Source: Lactifluus volemus
Lineage: Eukaryota > Basidiomycota > Agaricomycetes > Russulales > Russulaceae
Length of the DNA stretch: 64,000 bases
Assembly (NCBI GenBank): GCA_022376515.1
Contig: WTXI01000003.1
Location: forward strand, 1,364,001 to 1,428,000
Direction: 5' to 3'
This document shows positions 1 to 10,780 of this stretch, piece by piece (position 1 is the stretch's first letter; the number at the start of each line of letters is the position of its first letter). The position numbers and the translations under genes were made by a program. Under the pieces are notes generated by a model. It was given only the letters and a program-made list of their open reading frames with translations. It had not been told where the DNA came from and ran no database searches.

Positions 1-73
1 TTGACTAAAGGGGGCCCGGGGTATGTACAGCCTCAGACCTGACATGGGGTGCGTGTAACTCTCATGATTTATT

Positions 74-1765
74 CTAAGACAAAGACGCTCCAATTAGGGT
101 TGGTGCCAAGCATACCCCCTCCTTCGTCCTGATCTTATGCACGCTCTTCGTCTGGGGGTTGATCCACGCAGCTTCCCTGGTCTCGAGAGTTACGAAACCT
201 TATAATGGTGAAGGCAGTTAGGAATTTCAGGTCTGTCGGACATAAAGAAATGGAAAGCAAACCCGGTTGGATAGTTTCAAAGATCTTCTTTTTAGGATTG
301 AGCTGCGACAGAGGTGCCTGGTCTAACAAAGAGATGAGCATATATAGTTGAATTGTCAATTCGGTTCGTGTATACCTTTATATTCGGGACCCTCAAAGTA
401 TACCCTATCTCCTGGCTTCGAGTTGGGCGGGGGCTGGATTATTTCAATACCTCCTTCTTTCCCATCTTTGGAGGTCGCCTGAAAACCATGGGCCCTTTGA
501 GCTCAACGTTGGTCTTGTCCCACCTGAGCTTCCACTTACACAAAGAACCATTCCGAAGCTCTTCACTCCACGCATGCTTACCGGTTTCAAATTGCACTGT
601 GATTCGTTCAATGAAGAACGAAGGACGGAGCGCACGACAGGATGCCTACCACGCCAACCAGCCACTTGTCCTGCATCTGTTCAATCGGAACATAATTCAC
701 CAAACCAGAAATGACGGTCCGAGGTCCAGTCTCCTCGCCAAAGTCGATTTGCTAGCGAACAATCGTGTTAGCAGTGGCATTTCATCGATCACCACAATCA
801 CGGCTTACCTCAATATAGAGCCCGTCTGCATCAGGGTGCTTTTTGACTGTTGGGTCGTGAGGTTGCATGATACGACGGTCAGTGTAAGGAAGCACCTTCA
901 AGTATATGCCCTACGCGAAGGTCAATCATCGAGGGGATCGGGGGCCCAACCTCTTCAGCTCCAGCCCCAGATGCTGCCTTGCCGCTGTCCGCGGCCTTCT
1001 TCTTTCCCTCCTTTTCCACTGCAGTAGATTGCTGCTTCTCCTTTTTCTTGGAAGGCTTGACTTCTGAGTTTTCTACTTTCTTTGTCGCGGCAACGTTTTG
1101 CGAGGACGGTGGCGTGGCGTCATTCTCCGCGGTCTTTGCAGGCTTTTCTTTCTTTTTGGCCTCCAAAGCTTTACGCTCGATAGGCGGTGCGGCGGAGAAA
1201 TCGAGCGGGATGAGATCAAACGCGGGGGCAAGTACTTCGGCTGACTTGCGCACAGACGGGCGAGACTGAATGTGATCAAAGTAACGTGTGAGAGCCGGGT
1301 GGGTGTGGTACTGGGCGGGTTTAAGTTGTGCCTTGAGAGAGCAGAGTTCAGATATGGGTGCTCCTTTAAGGTTATGCAGCGTACATACGAATGTAGGTCG
1401 CAACGCTCCGTAAACGGCAACATCTGCAGCCGTCAAATAGTTGCTGACCAGGTAAGTGCGGGGTACAAGGTGCGCATCTAGCGACTGAACGCTGCTGGTA
1501 AACCACGCATAACCGCTGCGCTACGTGAACATACCGGTAAAGCATCTGACCTGGAAAAATCGGGCTGTGCGGCTTTTTCAACCCATTGCGTGACATCCGT
1601 CTTGTCCTTTTCAGAGATGCCTAATTGCTGCTGGTCTTGTTGCACGGAGCCTACTAAGAGTTCGCGGAGCGGGGATTTTAGCTTTGACAAGATGTCCTCT
1701 GACAACATTCTGCTCGAAGTGTGAACTAATGAATGACGGATTCGAGTCAAGATCATTATCATCAC
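74..1765 (-). CDS. ARC1: ARC1-type aminoacyl-tRNA synthetase cofactor / tRNA-binding protein
   Basis: Cytosolic cofactor that binds tRNA and docks synthetases (yeast Arc1p partners MetRS and GluRS). Read on the minus strand, the N-terminal exon (from 1765, or from a second ATG at 1708) leads into a GST-C-like segment with LTAADVAVYGALRP near 1385-1440. A Lys/Glu/Ala-rich linker follows (about 985-1270). The EMAP-II/OB tRNA-binding domain then begins with IDLRVGHI (about 905) and continues with KKHPDADGLYIE (812-850), GPRTVISGLVNYVP (about 690-740), CNLKPVSMRGVKSFGMVLC (about 540-600), PGDRVYFEG (about 390) and PLSQLNPKKKIFETIQPG (about 250-320). It ends LAPTLIGASLS with TAA at 74-76. At least five short introns separate these blocks. 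Domain order matches the family. Only the exact start is uncertain. Confidence 0.93.
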
Positions 1766-1881
1766 TCCTCGTACCCATGTGCACGTGACTCACGTTTGAA
1801 GGCCTCTCAATCTTATCTTATCTCCGCTGCTTCCTCGGCTGAGCTCTAGACCTGACTTGTACTACTACTCGAGATCTAACA
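1766..1881. promoter_or_regulatory. Bidirectional gap between ARC1 and the oxygenase gene
   Basis: Only 116 bp (173 bp if ARC1 starts at 1708) separate two head-to-head start codons, so both promoters must sit here or in the first exons. The stretch includes CACGTGAC near 1782. No clear TATA box is visible. Confidence 0.5.
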
Positions 1882-3424
1882 ATGTCTTCTGGGGGAGATG
1901 TCGTCAAGGCTGCAAGTACCCTTCCAATCATCAACATAGCTCCTTGGATCGAAGGACATGACCATCACGGTCGTCTCTCCACCGCAGCGGCTATCCACGC
2001 TGCGTGTCTTGAATTCGGCTTCTTCTATCTCGATGTTACTTCGTATATACCCCCAGAGGAACCCGAGGAGCTTTCTCGCCTTGCGCGCGAGTTTTTCAGC
2101 CTTCCACAAGGGAGAAGGACAAGATCTCGTTGAGCAATCAGGATCACGCCAGGGGTGCGTCATTACTGTTGTGATCTGTGATAATACCTGACACTCGCAA
2201 GTTGGTAGGATACCAAAGGCTGAAGGAGAATGTGACCATGGGAAAAGCTGATAATCACGAAGCAATCGATTTTTACCGTCCGGTGGAAACGCCAGATAAA
2301 GACAAGCTACTCTGGGGCGAGAACCAATGGCCGCCGACCATCCCCGAGTTCCGCGAAAAGTACGAGGCCTGGATAAACAAGATGAAGACGCTTGGACTCT
2401 TTGTCATGCACGCGTAACTTCTCCATGTATTTTTTACCCAATCACACTGGTGTCCTGAAGTGAAAAACGCAGGATGGCGATCGGTCTTGGAATGACCGAC
2501 GCTGAATGGGAGGAGCTCAAAGGCAAAGTGGACGACAGCTTTTGGGTATTACGGATAATAGGTTTGTTGGGCTCGGCTGCTCCGTCCACGTTCCTCACTT
2601 GGAGGTCAGGGTATCCGCCTCTTCCCAACGATGACGATGGATTTTCTTGTGGCGCTCACAAGTTAGGTTGCATCCACCCATTTTTACATCCGAGGATTGA
2701 CATACTGTACTCTGTTTCCAGGGACTATGGATGCCTCACGTAAGGGGTTCCTTTTGTTTTCTAACCTTTGGACCCTCACTTCTCGCCGGGTAAGCCTCCT
2801 ATGTGCGGACCCTACGTGTGGTGCCTTGCAAGTATTCCTGCCGCAACAATTTTTGGCAGTCGAGAACCCTGGGGCCAGCATTATGGCCCGGGAGGAAGGT
2901 ATCGAGGAGGGCATATGGGTCACTGTAGATCCTGTCCCGGGTTGCCTCGTCGTCAACATCGGAGAGAGTTCGTAGAACGTCGCCTTTGGACGATTTTACA
3001 CCCCGAATTCTGACGCGACACCATCATGTACTAGTGTGGGAGATCTGGACGAACGGCCTCTACAAGAGCACGCTCCATCGTGTAATACACAGGGGATCCA
3101 ACTATCGGTGCGTCAATAGGAATTTATTCGTCCTCAAAGTCCGCTCAATACTACTCTAGCGTGTCGTGAGTGTATTCGCGTCGATTCGCCGAAATTGGCA
3201 CTTGATAAGAAGCTAGATTTCCCTTTTTCTTTGAGCCTAACTTCGACGCAGTAGTCGCGCCACTCGCAGCCGCAGGTCGCATCCAAGAGGACCAGGATAT
3301 AAACTCTAGGAAGCGCCGGGTCGTCGATCAGCCAAACAAGACGTATGAACCGACGGTTTACGGTAATTTCCTTCTTAAGAAGGTCGGTGGAAACTTTGCC
3401 ACTGGCGGGGGCAAATACGACTAG
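1882..3424 (+). CDS. 2-oxoglutarate/Fe(II)-dependent dioxygenase (isopenicillin-N-synthase-like)
   Basis: Non-heme iron oxygenase of the DIOX_N plus 2OG-FeII_Oxy family; the substrate cannot be told from sequence. The start (ATG 1882) opens into LPIINIAPWI and EFGFFYLD, the DIOX_N signature. After an intron at about 2153-2209 come GYQRLKENVT and DFYRPVE. The catalytic core has CGAHKDYGCLT (about 2650-2740), which gives the HxD iron ligands, then ALQVF and PGCLVVNIGE. ALYKSTLHRV-like text near 3060-3085 supplies the distal His. It ends LLKKVGGNFATGGGKYD with TAG at 3422-3424. Near 2110 the frame slips: LPQ must join EKDKISLSNQDHARG, which needs one more base in the GGG run. Family assignment is firm; function is not. 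Confidence 0.88.
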
Positions 3425-3616
3425 GCATTTCCGGACAGCAGTGCGACCACGGAGACGGGAGGAGTATGTTTGTACAAGCGTACATGATCTAACCTAGTCG
3501 ATGACAAGTGTAAGGCTTACGTTTGTTGTACGTATGGTAGACTGAGCGGATAAAAATACCATGCACTTGATATGCAGTGGATACCTCAAAAAAGAGCCAC
3601 ACGCCAGGCTCTCATG

Positions 3617-4967
3617 CTATCGTTCGAGATGCCAATAGATTTGGCTCCGTGCACCCGCCCCATATTCACCTCTGTGAATATATCGTCCTACCCGTGGCGC
3701 CGAAAGGACCCTCAGGGACATGGACACGCTCATCAGAAAGCCACTTGCTGGACCTGCGAGCCAGGGTTGCGGATTTGGATTTATATGCACGGTCCGTGGC
3801 GGTGATGGTTCTTGCCACTGAGGTTGTACGCCACTCGGATGCGAGCGAGGCGGTTGCGCCGGTTGTTCCATCGTGGACATGGGTCCCTGTGGCTCGGACC
3901 GTCGAGAGCTGCGCCGCGAACGGGATTTTTGCTCCCCCTCGGAAGCCGGCTGCGAGTTCCCGTTTGAGAGCTCCTTGTTTTTGTCTTTTGATCGCGCTCC
4001 GCTTGTCCGTCCATTCGACACGCTCGACTTGCCCTTTGAGCGGCTGGGGGTCGATGATGACGCCGGTCCGGGGGACTCGGTTGCGGCCGTGGTTGTGGGT
4101 GTCGTGGCAGAAGAGTCAGGACGAGAGGTGGCGGGAACAAGAAGGGTGGGTTTGGGGAGTGGAGATGGAGCGGGACGCAAACTCAGTGCGGGATCCTCGT
4201 CGATGCGTTCTTTCTCTTTAATGGTACGCTGCTCCAAGGCGGCAGAGAGTGAGATCGGCAGGGGGACGACATCTGTTTAGTGTGTAAGCGGGATCGGGCG
4301 CTTGAAAAGGACGAGGAGCACCTTCGAGAAAACCCAGAGACGGACTTTGAGCTGCGACTGTCGCTAGACATCAAAGTTGAATGAGGAGACAGGGCTGAGA
4401 ACACGGCAGGAACGTACCCATATCGCGGTAGGTGATGATACCGCGTCTTTCAGCGCTCGCGAGCTGGTGACCCGCTCTGGCGAAACGCTTGATAAACTCC
4501 TCCTGCGAACAGACCGCGTCAGTCGGGTGGGTGAGCACTGCCACGTCAGATGGCGGGACCTACTGTTGCAATTGAGAGTGCAAACTGTGCCTCTTTCGAC
4601 ATTGGGCCACTCTCACCTATGGGCCTGGGATGAGCGTACGTGACACTGTCGGCCGAGGGTACATACCATCTGCTCGGAGAATATTTTCGAGACGAGTTGC
4701 AGGAAGTAAAGTATGTCCGGGAACGCGCTCGGCAGTTTTACGTGGGTGTTTCCGCTTGCCATTGACGGTGGCACCCTTGGCGTGGCCGGCTTGATGCGCA
4801 TCTTCATCATCAAGGTCTGGTTCTATGTCCTCGCCATTCGGAGAACGAGTGATCTGGGGTTGTTCGTCAGTGTCCGAAGCAAGTTGGTCTTCCTCGTCAT
4901 CATCTATCTCGATCTGGTCGTAGGGGAGGACAGATGTAGAGGATTCGTCGAGGTAGATGGGATCCAT
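3617..4967 (-). CDS. Histone-fold protein, DNA polymerase epsilon DPB3/DPB4 or CHRAC type
   Basis: H2A/NF-YC-like histone-fold protein expected in DNA polymerase epsilon or a chromatin-remodelling complex. The likely start is ATG 4967 (MDPIYLDESS); a longer in-frame start at 5036 lies in a Pro/Phe-rich stretch. An acidic leader is followed by LPATRLENILRADG (helix 1). Splicing then gives MSKEAQFALSIAT, EEFIKRFARAGHQLASAE, RRGIITYRDM and, after two more introns, FLEDVVPLPISLSAALEQR, a typical order for this fold. The C-terminal tail (about 3617-4220) is low-complexity, rich in Ser/Pro/Arg and predicted disordered. Its last 60 codons may contain an intron, so the stop at 3617 is less certain. 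It could be Dpb3-, Dpb4- or CHRAC15-like; I cannot choose. Confidence 0.8.
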
Positions 4968-5307
4968 GAGTGACGGAGATGGTGTGGGAAAGAAACGGGG
5001 AAAAAGGTGACAGAAAGGGGGAAAGAGAGGGATCAATACGCAGGCACTGAAAACTGAACTAGAGCGCGTTCGCGTCCAGCTCAGACTCGGGTATTGTTCT
5101 ACTCTCTCTTCTCACCACACCGCCCTACCCAAGCGAACCGCTTAACCCTAACTTTCTTCGACTTTTCAAGCTTTGGGTTACCCTTTTGCTGTGCTGCATG
5201 TCTGCATTCTCACTATTCGCTACGACCGGATCTGGTTTGAGATGGGCGTCAAATTTATAGGGCTATAGATAATTACATAATACTGCAACGTCTTGCTCTT
5301 GCTTTTA
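4968..5307. other. Intergenic, upstream of the histone-fold gene
   Basis: About 340 bp between the histone-fold start and the Hsp20 stop. It should hold the histone-fold promoter and the Hsp20 3' end. Rich in A/G on the + strand next to the start (4970-5035), which is a C/T-rich leader in the gene's direction. No conserved coding sequence is visible. Confidence 0.5.
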
Positions 5308-5921
5308 TCACTGAACACTGACTTTCACAGCATCATTCTCCTCTGCCTTTGGAATCCGAAGTGTCAAGATTCCATCGGCTAATTTTGCTGTAACGTTATT
5401 TACATCTGCTGTTCGAGGCAACCACACCGTTCGTGTGAATCGCGAGCTGCCAGTGAATGACCGCTCAACAGAGAGCTGATTTTTTTCTGGCTGGACCACC
5501 GTGGAATCTGTTTGTGCGCGTCAGCGTTCCAATACTCCTAGTGTCTTCAGTGTGTATTCCTACCTTCAGCAGATCTCTCTGCTTGTGGTGCGACTGGGTT
5601 GGAAACGTCCGGGTCACCACCATTAGCAGATACGCTCCTCTGGATAATGTTCCCTTCTATAGTGATGCTGCGGCCGCCGTCTCCAATTCGAACTTCTACG
5701 TCTTCCTTTTTCACACCAGGCAGCTCTGTCTCCACAACGTAATGGTTCCCGTCCTCAGCTATATCCACTGCCGGACGTGCGAGACGTGGCGCGGTGAAAA
5801 ACGGGTCGTCGAAAATTGACCGCGATGGAATTCCGAAAGCACCAAACCTGCCACTCAAGGGCTCTTCGAGCAATCGGAAGAGTGGGCGGAATTCATTGAA
5901 AAGTTGGCGAGTAATGGACAT
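5308..5921 (-). CDS. Small heat shock protein (Hsp20 / alpha-crystallin family)
   Basis: ATP-independent holdase chaperone. Exon 1 runs 5921-5564 and exon 2 runs 5507-5308, joined across a 56-nt GT-AG intron with the frame preserved, giving 185 residues, a normal size. The start MSITRQLFNEF was chosen because upstream codons lie in the leader. The alpha-crystallin domain begins at PAVDIAEDGNHYVVETELPG (about residues 51-70) and ends at LADGILTLRIPK, which contains the G-I-L-T-L motif; the tail is AVKVSVQ. A Ser/Ala-rich insert sits at the exon junction. The upstream region carries a heat-shock element and a TATA-like sequence (separate entry), so heat induction is likely. Confidence 0.95.
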
Positions 5922-6000
5922 GGCTAGGTCGTATGTGTGTGCGTGGTTGGTAGGTAGATGATGGAGGTTAGTAGACAAGTAGGCCGATGGGCCAACCGAA

Positions 6001-6043
6001 AATATATAGGCCATTGGCCCATATTTTCCAGAATGCTCCGGAA
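6001..6043 (-). promoter_or_regulatory. Heat-shock element and TATA box for Hsp20
   Basis: At 6026-6043 the + strand reads TTCcaGAAtgCTCcgGAA: four alternating HSF half-sites at exact 5-bp spacing, with one mismatch (CTC for TTC). About 20 bp nearer the gene, 6001-6009 reads as a TATATATT-type box on the minus strand. Both lie within 125 bp of the Hsp20 start. The same gap (5922-6173) is also the 5' flank of guanine deaminase. Confidence 0.75.
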
Positions 6044-6173
6044 TGACTTATGGAGAGCCCTTGGTACCCACTTGCCGACACACACCATAGACGCGCGGCC
6101 TGGCAGGGCCATTCCCGGCGGCCCGGTGGCTTCCCGGCAAGCTCCAGAATTTCGAGTCACTCGCTATCACCAA

Positions 6174-7821
6174 ATGCTTTATCGCGGAGACTTTGTTTAT
6201 ACAGAGAAACCTTCAGATCTGAGGATATGTCACGATCACCTTTTAGGCAAGCCTGGCGGACATTGCTTTCCTCCAGTATGGCCGATTGACCTTGTTTCTT
6301 AGCCGTTGATGAAACGGGGCATATATTTCATTTTGAGCATGCGTCAACAGAGCCTTCTCGTTCCCTCCTTTCCAACGAACCTCATGATCGCATTGAGCTA
6401 ATCCCTTCTGGGAGTTTCATTCTTCCAACCTTCTGCGATCTTCATCTGCATGCCCCACAATTCCTGTACCAGGGAACAGGCTTGCATCTGCCTTTGATGG
6501 AGTGGTTGAACGAATATGCTTTCAAGGCTGAAGAGCGCTTGGATGAAGACTTGGATCTCGCAAGACGTGTTTACACGCGGCTCGGGGAGAGGCTAGTCGA
6601 GAACGGTACAGGGGCAGTGTTGCTGTTTGGGACCATCAGAGAGGAGACCAAGTATGACATCTCTTGTCTTTTTGGGGTTACTCGTTGATTTGCTATCAAA
6701 GTCTCATCCTCGCCGAGACGATGCAACAGGCAGGCATACGTGCGTTCGTCGGCAAGTTGTCGATGGACATCTCGACTCGACCTACCTACGTTGAGCCAAC
6801 ACATTCAGAGTCTATCGCCTCCGCACGCTCATTTATCGATCGCGTTCGAGCGCTTACATCTCATCTCCCGGATCAAGCTCGTCGAGTGGAACCAGTATTG
6901 ACGCCTCGCTTTGTTCCGACATGCTCCGACGCCTTGTTACAGGGTCTTGGAGAGTTAGCCGAACAAACCGGGGTTAGGGTGCAGAGTCATCTTGCCGAGC
7001 TATGGACCAAGTGAAAGCAGTCCAGGATAGTCGTGGAATGAGCGACCTTGAAATATTCGAGCGTGTATGCTGCTTTCATAAACTCTCCGTCGTACCACTG
7101 ACTGTGCACCTAGGCCCGATTGTTGACTCCACGGACAATCCAAGCGCATTGCACCTACCTTTCACCTGAGGAGCTGTCTCGCCTAGCTCAGCATGGAACC
7201 GCAATTGCACATTGTCCCCTCTCAAATGCGTACTTCTCGGCTCGGCAATTTCCCTTGAGAGAAGCCCTGGATCGTGGTGTATGTGTTGGCTTGGGTACCG
7301 ACATCGCGGGGGGTTACAGTATCGATATCTTGGGAGCCATGCGGTGGGCGGTGGGCGTTGCCCGTATATTGGAAGGAGCAAGGTTAGAAAAGTCCGGGGG
7401 GCAGGCGGCAGGACCCGAGGATCAGGCCAACGGGTCGATTGGTTCACGTGGCTTCGGTGTGGACTGGAAGGAGGCTCTGTACCTGGGAACGAGAGGCGGT
7501 GCTGTCGCCCTCGGCCTGGGCAGTGGCGTGTTCAAGATAGGAGCGCCGTTTGATGCTCAGCTAAGTAAGCGGCCGCTCTTTTGCACACTTACGCTTTGTA
7601 ACCATATGGTTACTTTCCCCTTATCAGTACGTCTTTTCGATCCCAGAACAACGTCCGAAGGCACGGGACCCTTGACGGCACCATTGGATTTTTTCGACTT
7701 GAGCCACGAATCACTGGCACTCAATCTCACGCCTGAAACGGTTGAGAAGTGGTGGTGTTTAGGTGACAGACGAAACAGAGCGGGGATGTGGATTCAAGGC
7801 CGACGAATCCTGTTTGGGTGA
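6174..7821 (+). CDS. GUD1: Guanine deaminase
   Basis: Zn-dependent amidohydrolase converting guanine to xanthine in purine salvage. The start MLYRGDFVYTEKP fits the family N-terminus. Intron 1 (6247-6302) is GC-AG and restores LLAVDETGHIFHFEHA. The metal-binding DLHLHAPQF lies near 6445, LLFGTIREET near 6650 and MQQAGIRAFVGK near 6730. SHLAE (about 6990), IQAHCTYLSPEELSRL (about 7135), HCPLSN and GLGTDIAGG (about 7300) supply the remaining His/Asp ligands. The last intron starts at about 7563, and the stop is at 7819-7821. One slip occurs near 6999: SHLAE and MDQVKAVQD join only if GAGCTATG is read as GAGGCTATG. All catalytic motifs are present. Confidence 0.94.
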
Positions 7822-8063
7822 TATTGCTTAATTGTGACACAGGGCGTTGTGTCTGTCCCTGTATTTGTGCTCGGGGGCAGATTATAAACGATGCGATTCG
7901 ATGAAAATTTTCACTCAAAGGGAGTGATCCGGGTCTGGTTGAGGCGTGCAAAACGCAAACCGTCCTAGGGGCCCATGCTCATACACCCCCTTTGCATCCA
8001 CAATGACAACTATAAAGATGCACCCCCTCTAACCCCACCATATGAATTCACCTTTACCTCACC

Positions 8064-9345
8064 ATGCTCCACATTAAACCAGACGCCCCTTTCGCATTGA
8101 CCCCCGACAACAATGTGCCCAAGCCAATTCGTGACGATGTCTATTGGGACGACGATGGTGATGTTCTCCTCGTCACCAAGGATGACATAGTCTTCCTTCT
8201 CCGCATGGATCTCCTACTTCGATACTCAGAGACAATCAAGTGTCTTCTTGGCCATGTCGCAGGAGTGTCCCAAGATGGCTTGTGGACTCCCGTATTGGAG
8301 CTCGAATGCAGTGCCACCGAGTTGAGGGCAGTCCTCGAGTATCTTCTGTTAAAAGAACAGTATGTGTCACTGAACCTATTAAAAAAAAAAGACCACTGTC
8401 CGAGACTGTTGACGAACGTACAGGAAATTGAAGCCTTCCATTGACTTGCTCGCCCGATGTGCTTTTTCAGCATATACGCTCGGAATCAAGACGCTCGACG
8501 ATGAGGCGCTGGCACGTCTCCTCCAATACACAAGCGACAGGTTAAACGCCTATGCCCACTGGGAAGGATTCACGGAATTCCCCGCGCCCATGTTGAACCC
8601 GGTCCACGCGATCCTGGCCGGCCGTGCCCTCCCTGAGCCGGCTTCTTCCATGCTGGCCCTTGCCTTTGTTGATCTTTCCGTCTTCGCCACCGTGACCGCA
8701 GGCACAGCCGCCGGTCACGGACTCGGAGATGAGGCGGCCTCCTATCCCCTTAACGACGACGATAATGGGGCGACGACGACGACGACCCTGACCGTGGCTG
8801 GACTCCGAAGGCCGACTGATGACGAGACGATCGCGCTCATCCGAGAACGGCACGCCGAGTTCGTAGACTCGCTCCTCAAGCTCGCCGGAACGTTTGCAAA
8901 GCGTAGATCGCTTGCCAAGGTGGGACGGCCATGCTGCCTCTTCGAGGATTTGGTCGCCGATCGCGAAAAATCGGATTCCCATGTGAACAACAATGATACC
9001 GTCATCAATTATCGTTCCGCCTTGTCGATCATAGCCGCAGTGGGGGCCCAACTTGAACAGGCTCGGTCCCGCCGCCAGGCACCCGTCCAAAATACTTCCG
9101 AACACCAACAGGCAGGACAGTCCCGTTGTACGAGTTGTCTCGCTGAGCTTCACCGAGGAATGATGAGGCTCTACGGTTTGTGGTGGGAAGACGTGGGTCG
9201 AATTTTGATGGGAGAACCTGAAGGCGGGTGTCTTCTGTGTGGGATGACGTCCGTAGCAGTCTCTCATCCTCTCTACCCGTTTCGCCACCCAATCAATGGC
9301 GGAACGGATTTGAGCGCTTTCTTCTTCAAATACGTCGTATACTGA
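8064..9345 (+). CDS. BTB/POZ-like domain protein
   Basis: Two exons (8064-8359 and 8424-9345) join across a 64-nt intron to give 405 residues in an unbroken frame. The N-terminus has the BTB-like pattern DDGDVLLVTKDDIVFLLRMD (about residues 30-50), a hydrophobic-helix region and LRAVLEYLLL. Exon 2 continues with LLARCAFSAYTLGIKTLDDE, the post-BTB helices seen in agaricomycete BTB proteins. A variable Ala/Thr-rich loop and a Cys pair (CTSC near 9130, CLLC near 9235) follow. Such proteins may be cullin-3 adaptors, but nothing here proves it. The neighbouring minus-strand gene is also a BTB protein, in tail-to-tail orientation. Confidence 0.7.
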
Positions 9346-9485
9346 TAACCTGGCCGTTCCTTCGACGATGATGTGTCATGGTCATATGCAGAGAATTTGA
9401 ATAGATTATATTTTCAACTAGTCCCCTGAACAATCACAATAACCGAAGGAACACGATGTAGCTACGAAGACGAGTGGCGTACCAG

Positions 9486-10635
9486 TCATGAGGGAAGATC
9501 AATCGCCAATAACTCCTTCCAGCTCGGCAGACCAACCACAGAAGGCAGTTCTTCCCAAAGGCGCGTGCGCAACGCCGATACGTCTCGACGGAACGCTCGC
9601 TGGCAGGGCCCACATATTGTGTCATCATCGTCGATCCATTGCATTGCTTGTGCCATGTTATGAAATGGCCCGTGCGCGGTGTGAATGAATGGTTGATATT
9701 GGATGCAAGACGCGAGAACACCCGACGGCATTCCTTCGGCGCTCGACAATTTCCGTCGACGGCACGTTCTCCGCAAGTGTTGCGAATAAAATCCAGAATC
9801 ATGCTAATGCGATGTTGATACATGAGGGTATACTGAGACACGTCATGAACGGAGAGTTGGTTGGATGGGCGGGAGGGATGCGTGTTTTGCAGCTTTGGAT
9901 GGTCACCACTCAGGAGATGCTTCAACGAGTAGATGGACAAGAAATACAAGACGGATGGGATGACGATGCGCACGTTGGCTTCGCGGGCTAGGTTGAGAAC
10001 GTGTAATGGATGGACATAGGGGTATGTTGTACCGTCGACGCTAGGAGCAGCCAATGCTTGTGAGACCATTTCGTCGTGTCCTCGGATGGTATACGACCAC
10101 GTTTCGGTCAGATATCGAATGGCCTGGACGCGTAGATGGGTAATAAAATACTTGGAAGAAAGTCGTAGGATTCCAGCCAGGTAATAAAAATCTTCCACAT
10201 TTCGTTGCTGAAACGTGCTGTTCCAATATGACTCAGTCGGTAATACGGATAGCAAAATAAGAGGAAACTGTTGACGCACATGCCATCATATAATGCTTTA
10301 ATTAGATTTGAGAGCTCGTTGGGAAGATCATACATGCGGATGACTGGGGAGCCATCTACATGTTCGATGGAATCCATGGAGGACGTAGGCTGGGGTATAT
10401 CAAACATGGCGTCGAAGACTTCGGACTGACGAGCCAAAAGACCACGATGGACTTTGAAGGCCTTCAATGGGTTATGGTCATCGTCCTCGACCAGCAGTAT
10501 TATGTTCCCGTCTTCAAACCAAGGGTTTCCGCGACAGGCTGGTGGGATAAAGAAATGCAACCCATCCATTAGTCGCCCAGGGAGCCGCACAGGCTGAGGG
10601 ATAAGTCGATAAAGGGGAGGATAGGGATTAGCCAC
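9486..10635 (-). CDS. BTB/POZ domain protein
   Basis: Exon 1 starts at ATG 10635 (MANPYPPLYR). The BTB core is FEDGNIILLVEDD, KAFKVHRGLLARQSEVFDAM and LSNLIKALYDGM. After an intron near 10205-10280 comes RNVEDFYYLAGILRLSSKYF, then LRVQAIRYLTETW. The C-terminal part has spaced Cys residues (NTCG, PKEC, ICGPC) and ends LWEELPSVVGLPSWKELLAI, a tail I associate with basidiomycete BTB proteins. Near 9669 the frame slips; one extra G in the GGG run (minus strand) joins TPRTG to FHNMAQAMQW. The intron phase does not close exactly, so another missing base there is likely. Likely role is substrate adaptor or transcriptional regulator (inference). Confidence 0.8.
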
Positions 10636-10780
10636 CAGAGACTTAATTCTCTGGAATAGGGTGGAAAGGAAAGTTCGGTTGGGGCGGAAGCGAGCAATAG
10701 GTGATTCTTGTCAATGTCCGTTGCCGTTGCCGGGACGACCCATCGCGGTACCCGAGTGAGCGCTTTCCTAGGACCCGCGT
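10636..10780. promoter_or_regulatory. Bidirectional gap between BTB gene and MON1
   Basis: 145 bp between two head-to-head ATGs. Both promoters must overlap here. No obvious TATA element. Confidence 0.4.

Noticed and set aside
879..1027. Plus-strand frames over ARC1 (for example 353-1027)
   Set aside because: They are antisense shadows of ARC1 exons, whose minus-strand motifs are clear.
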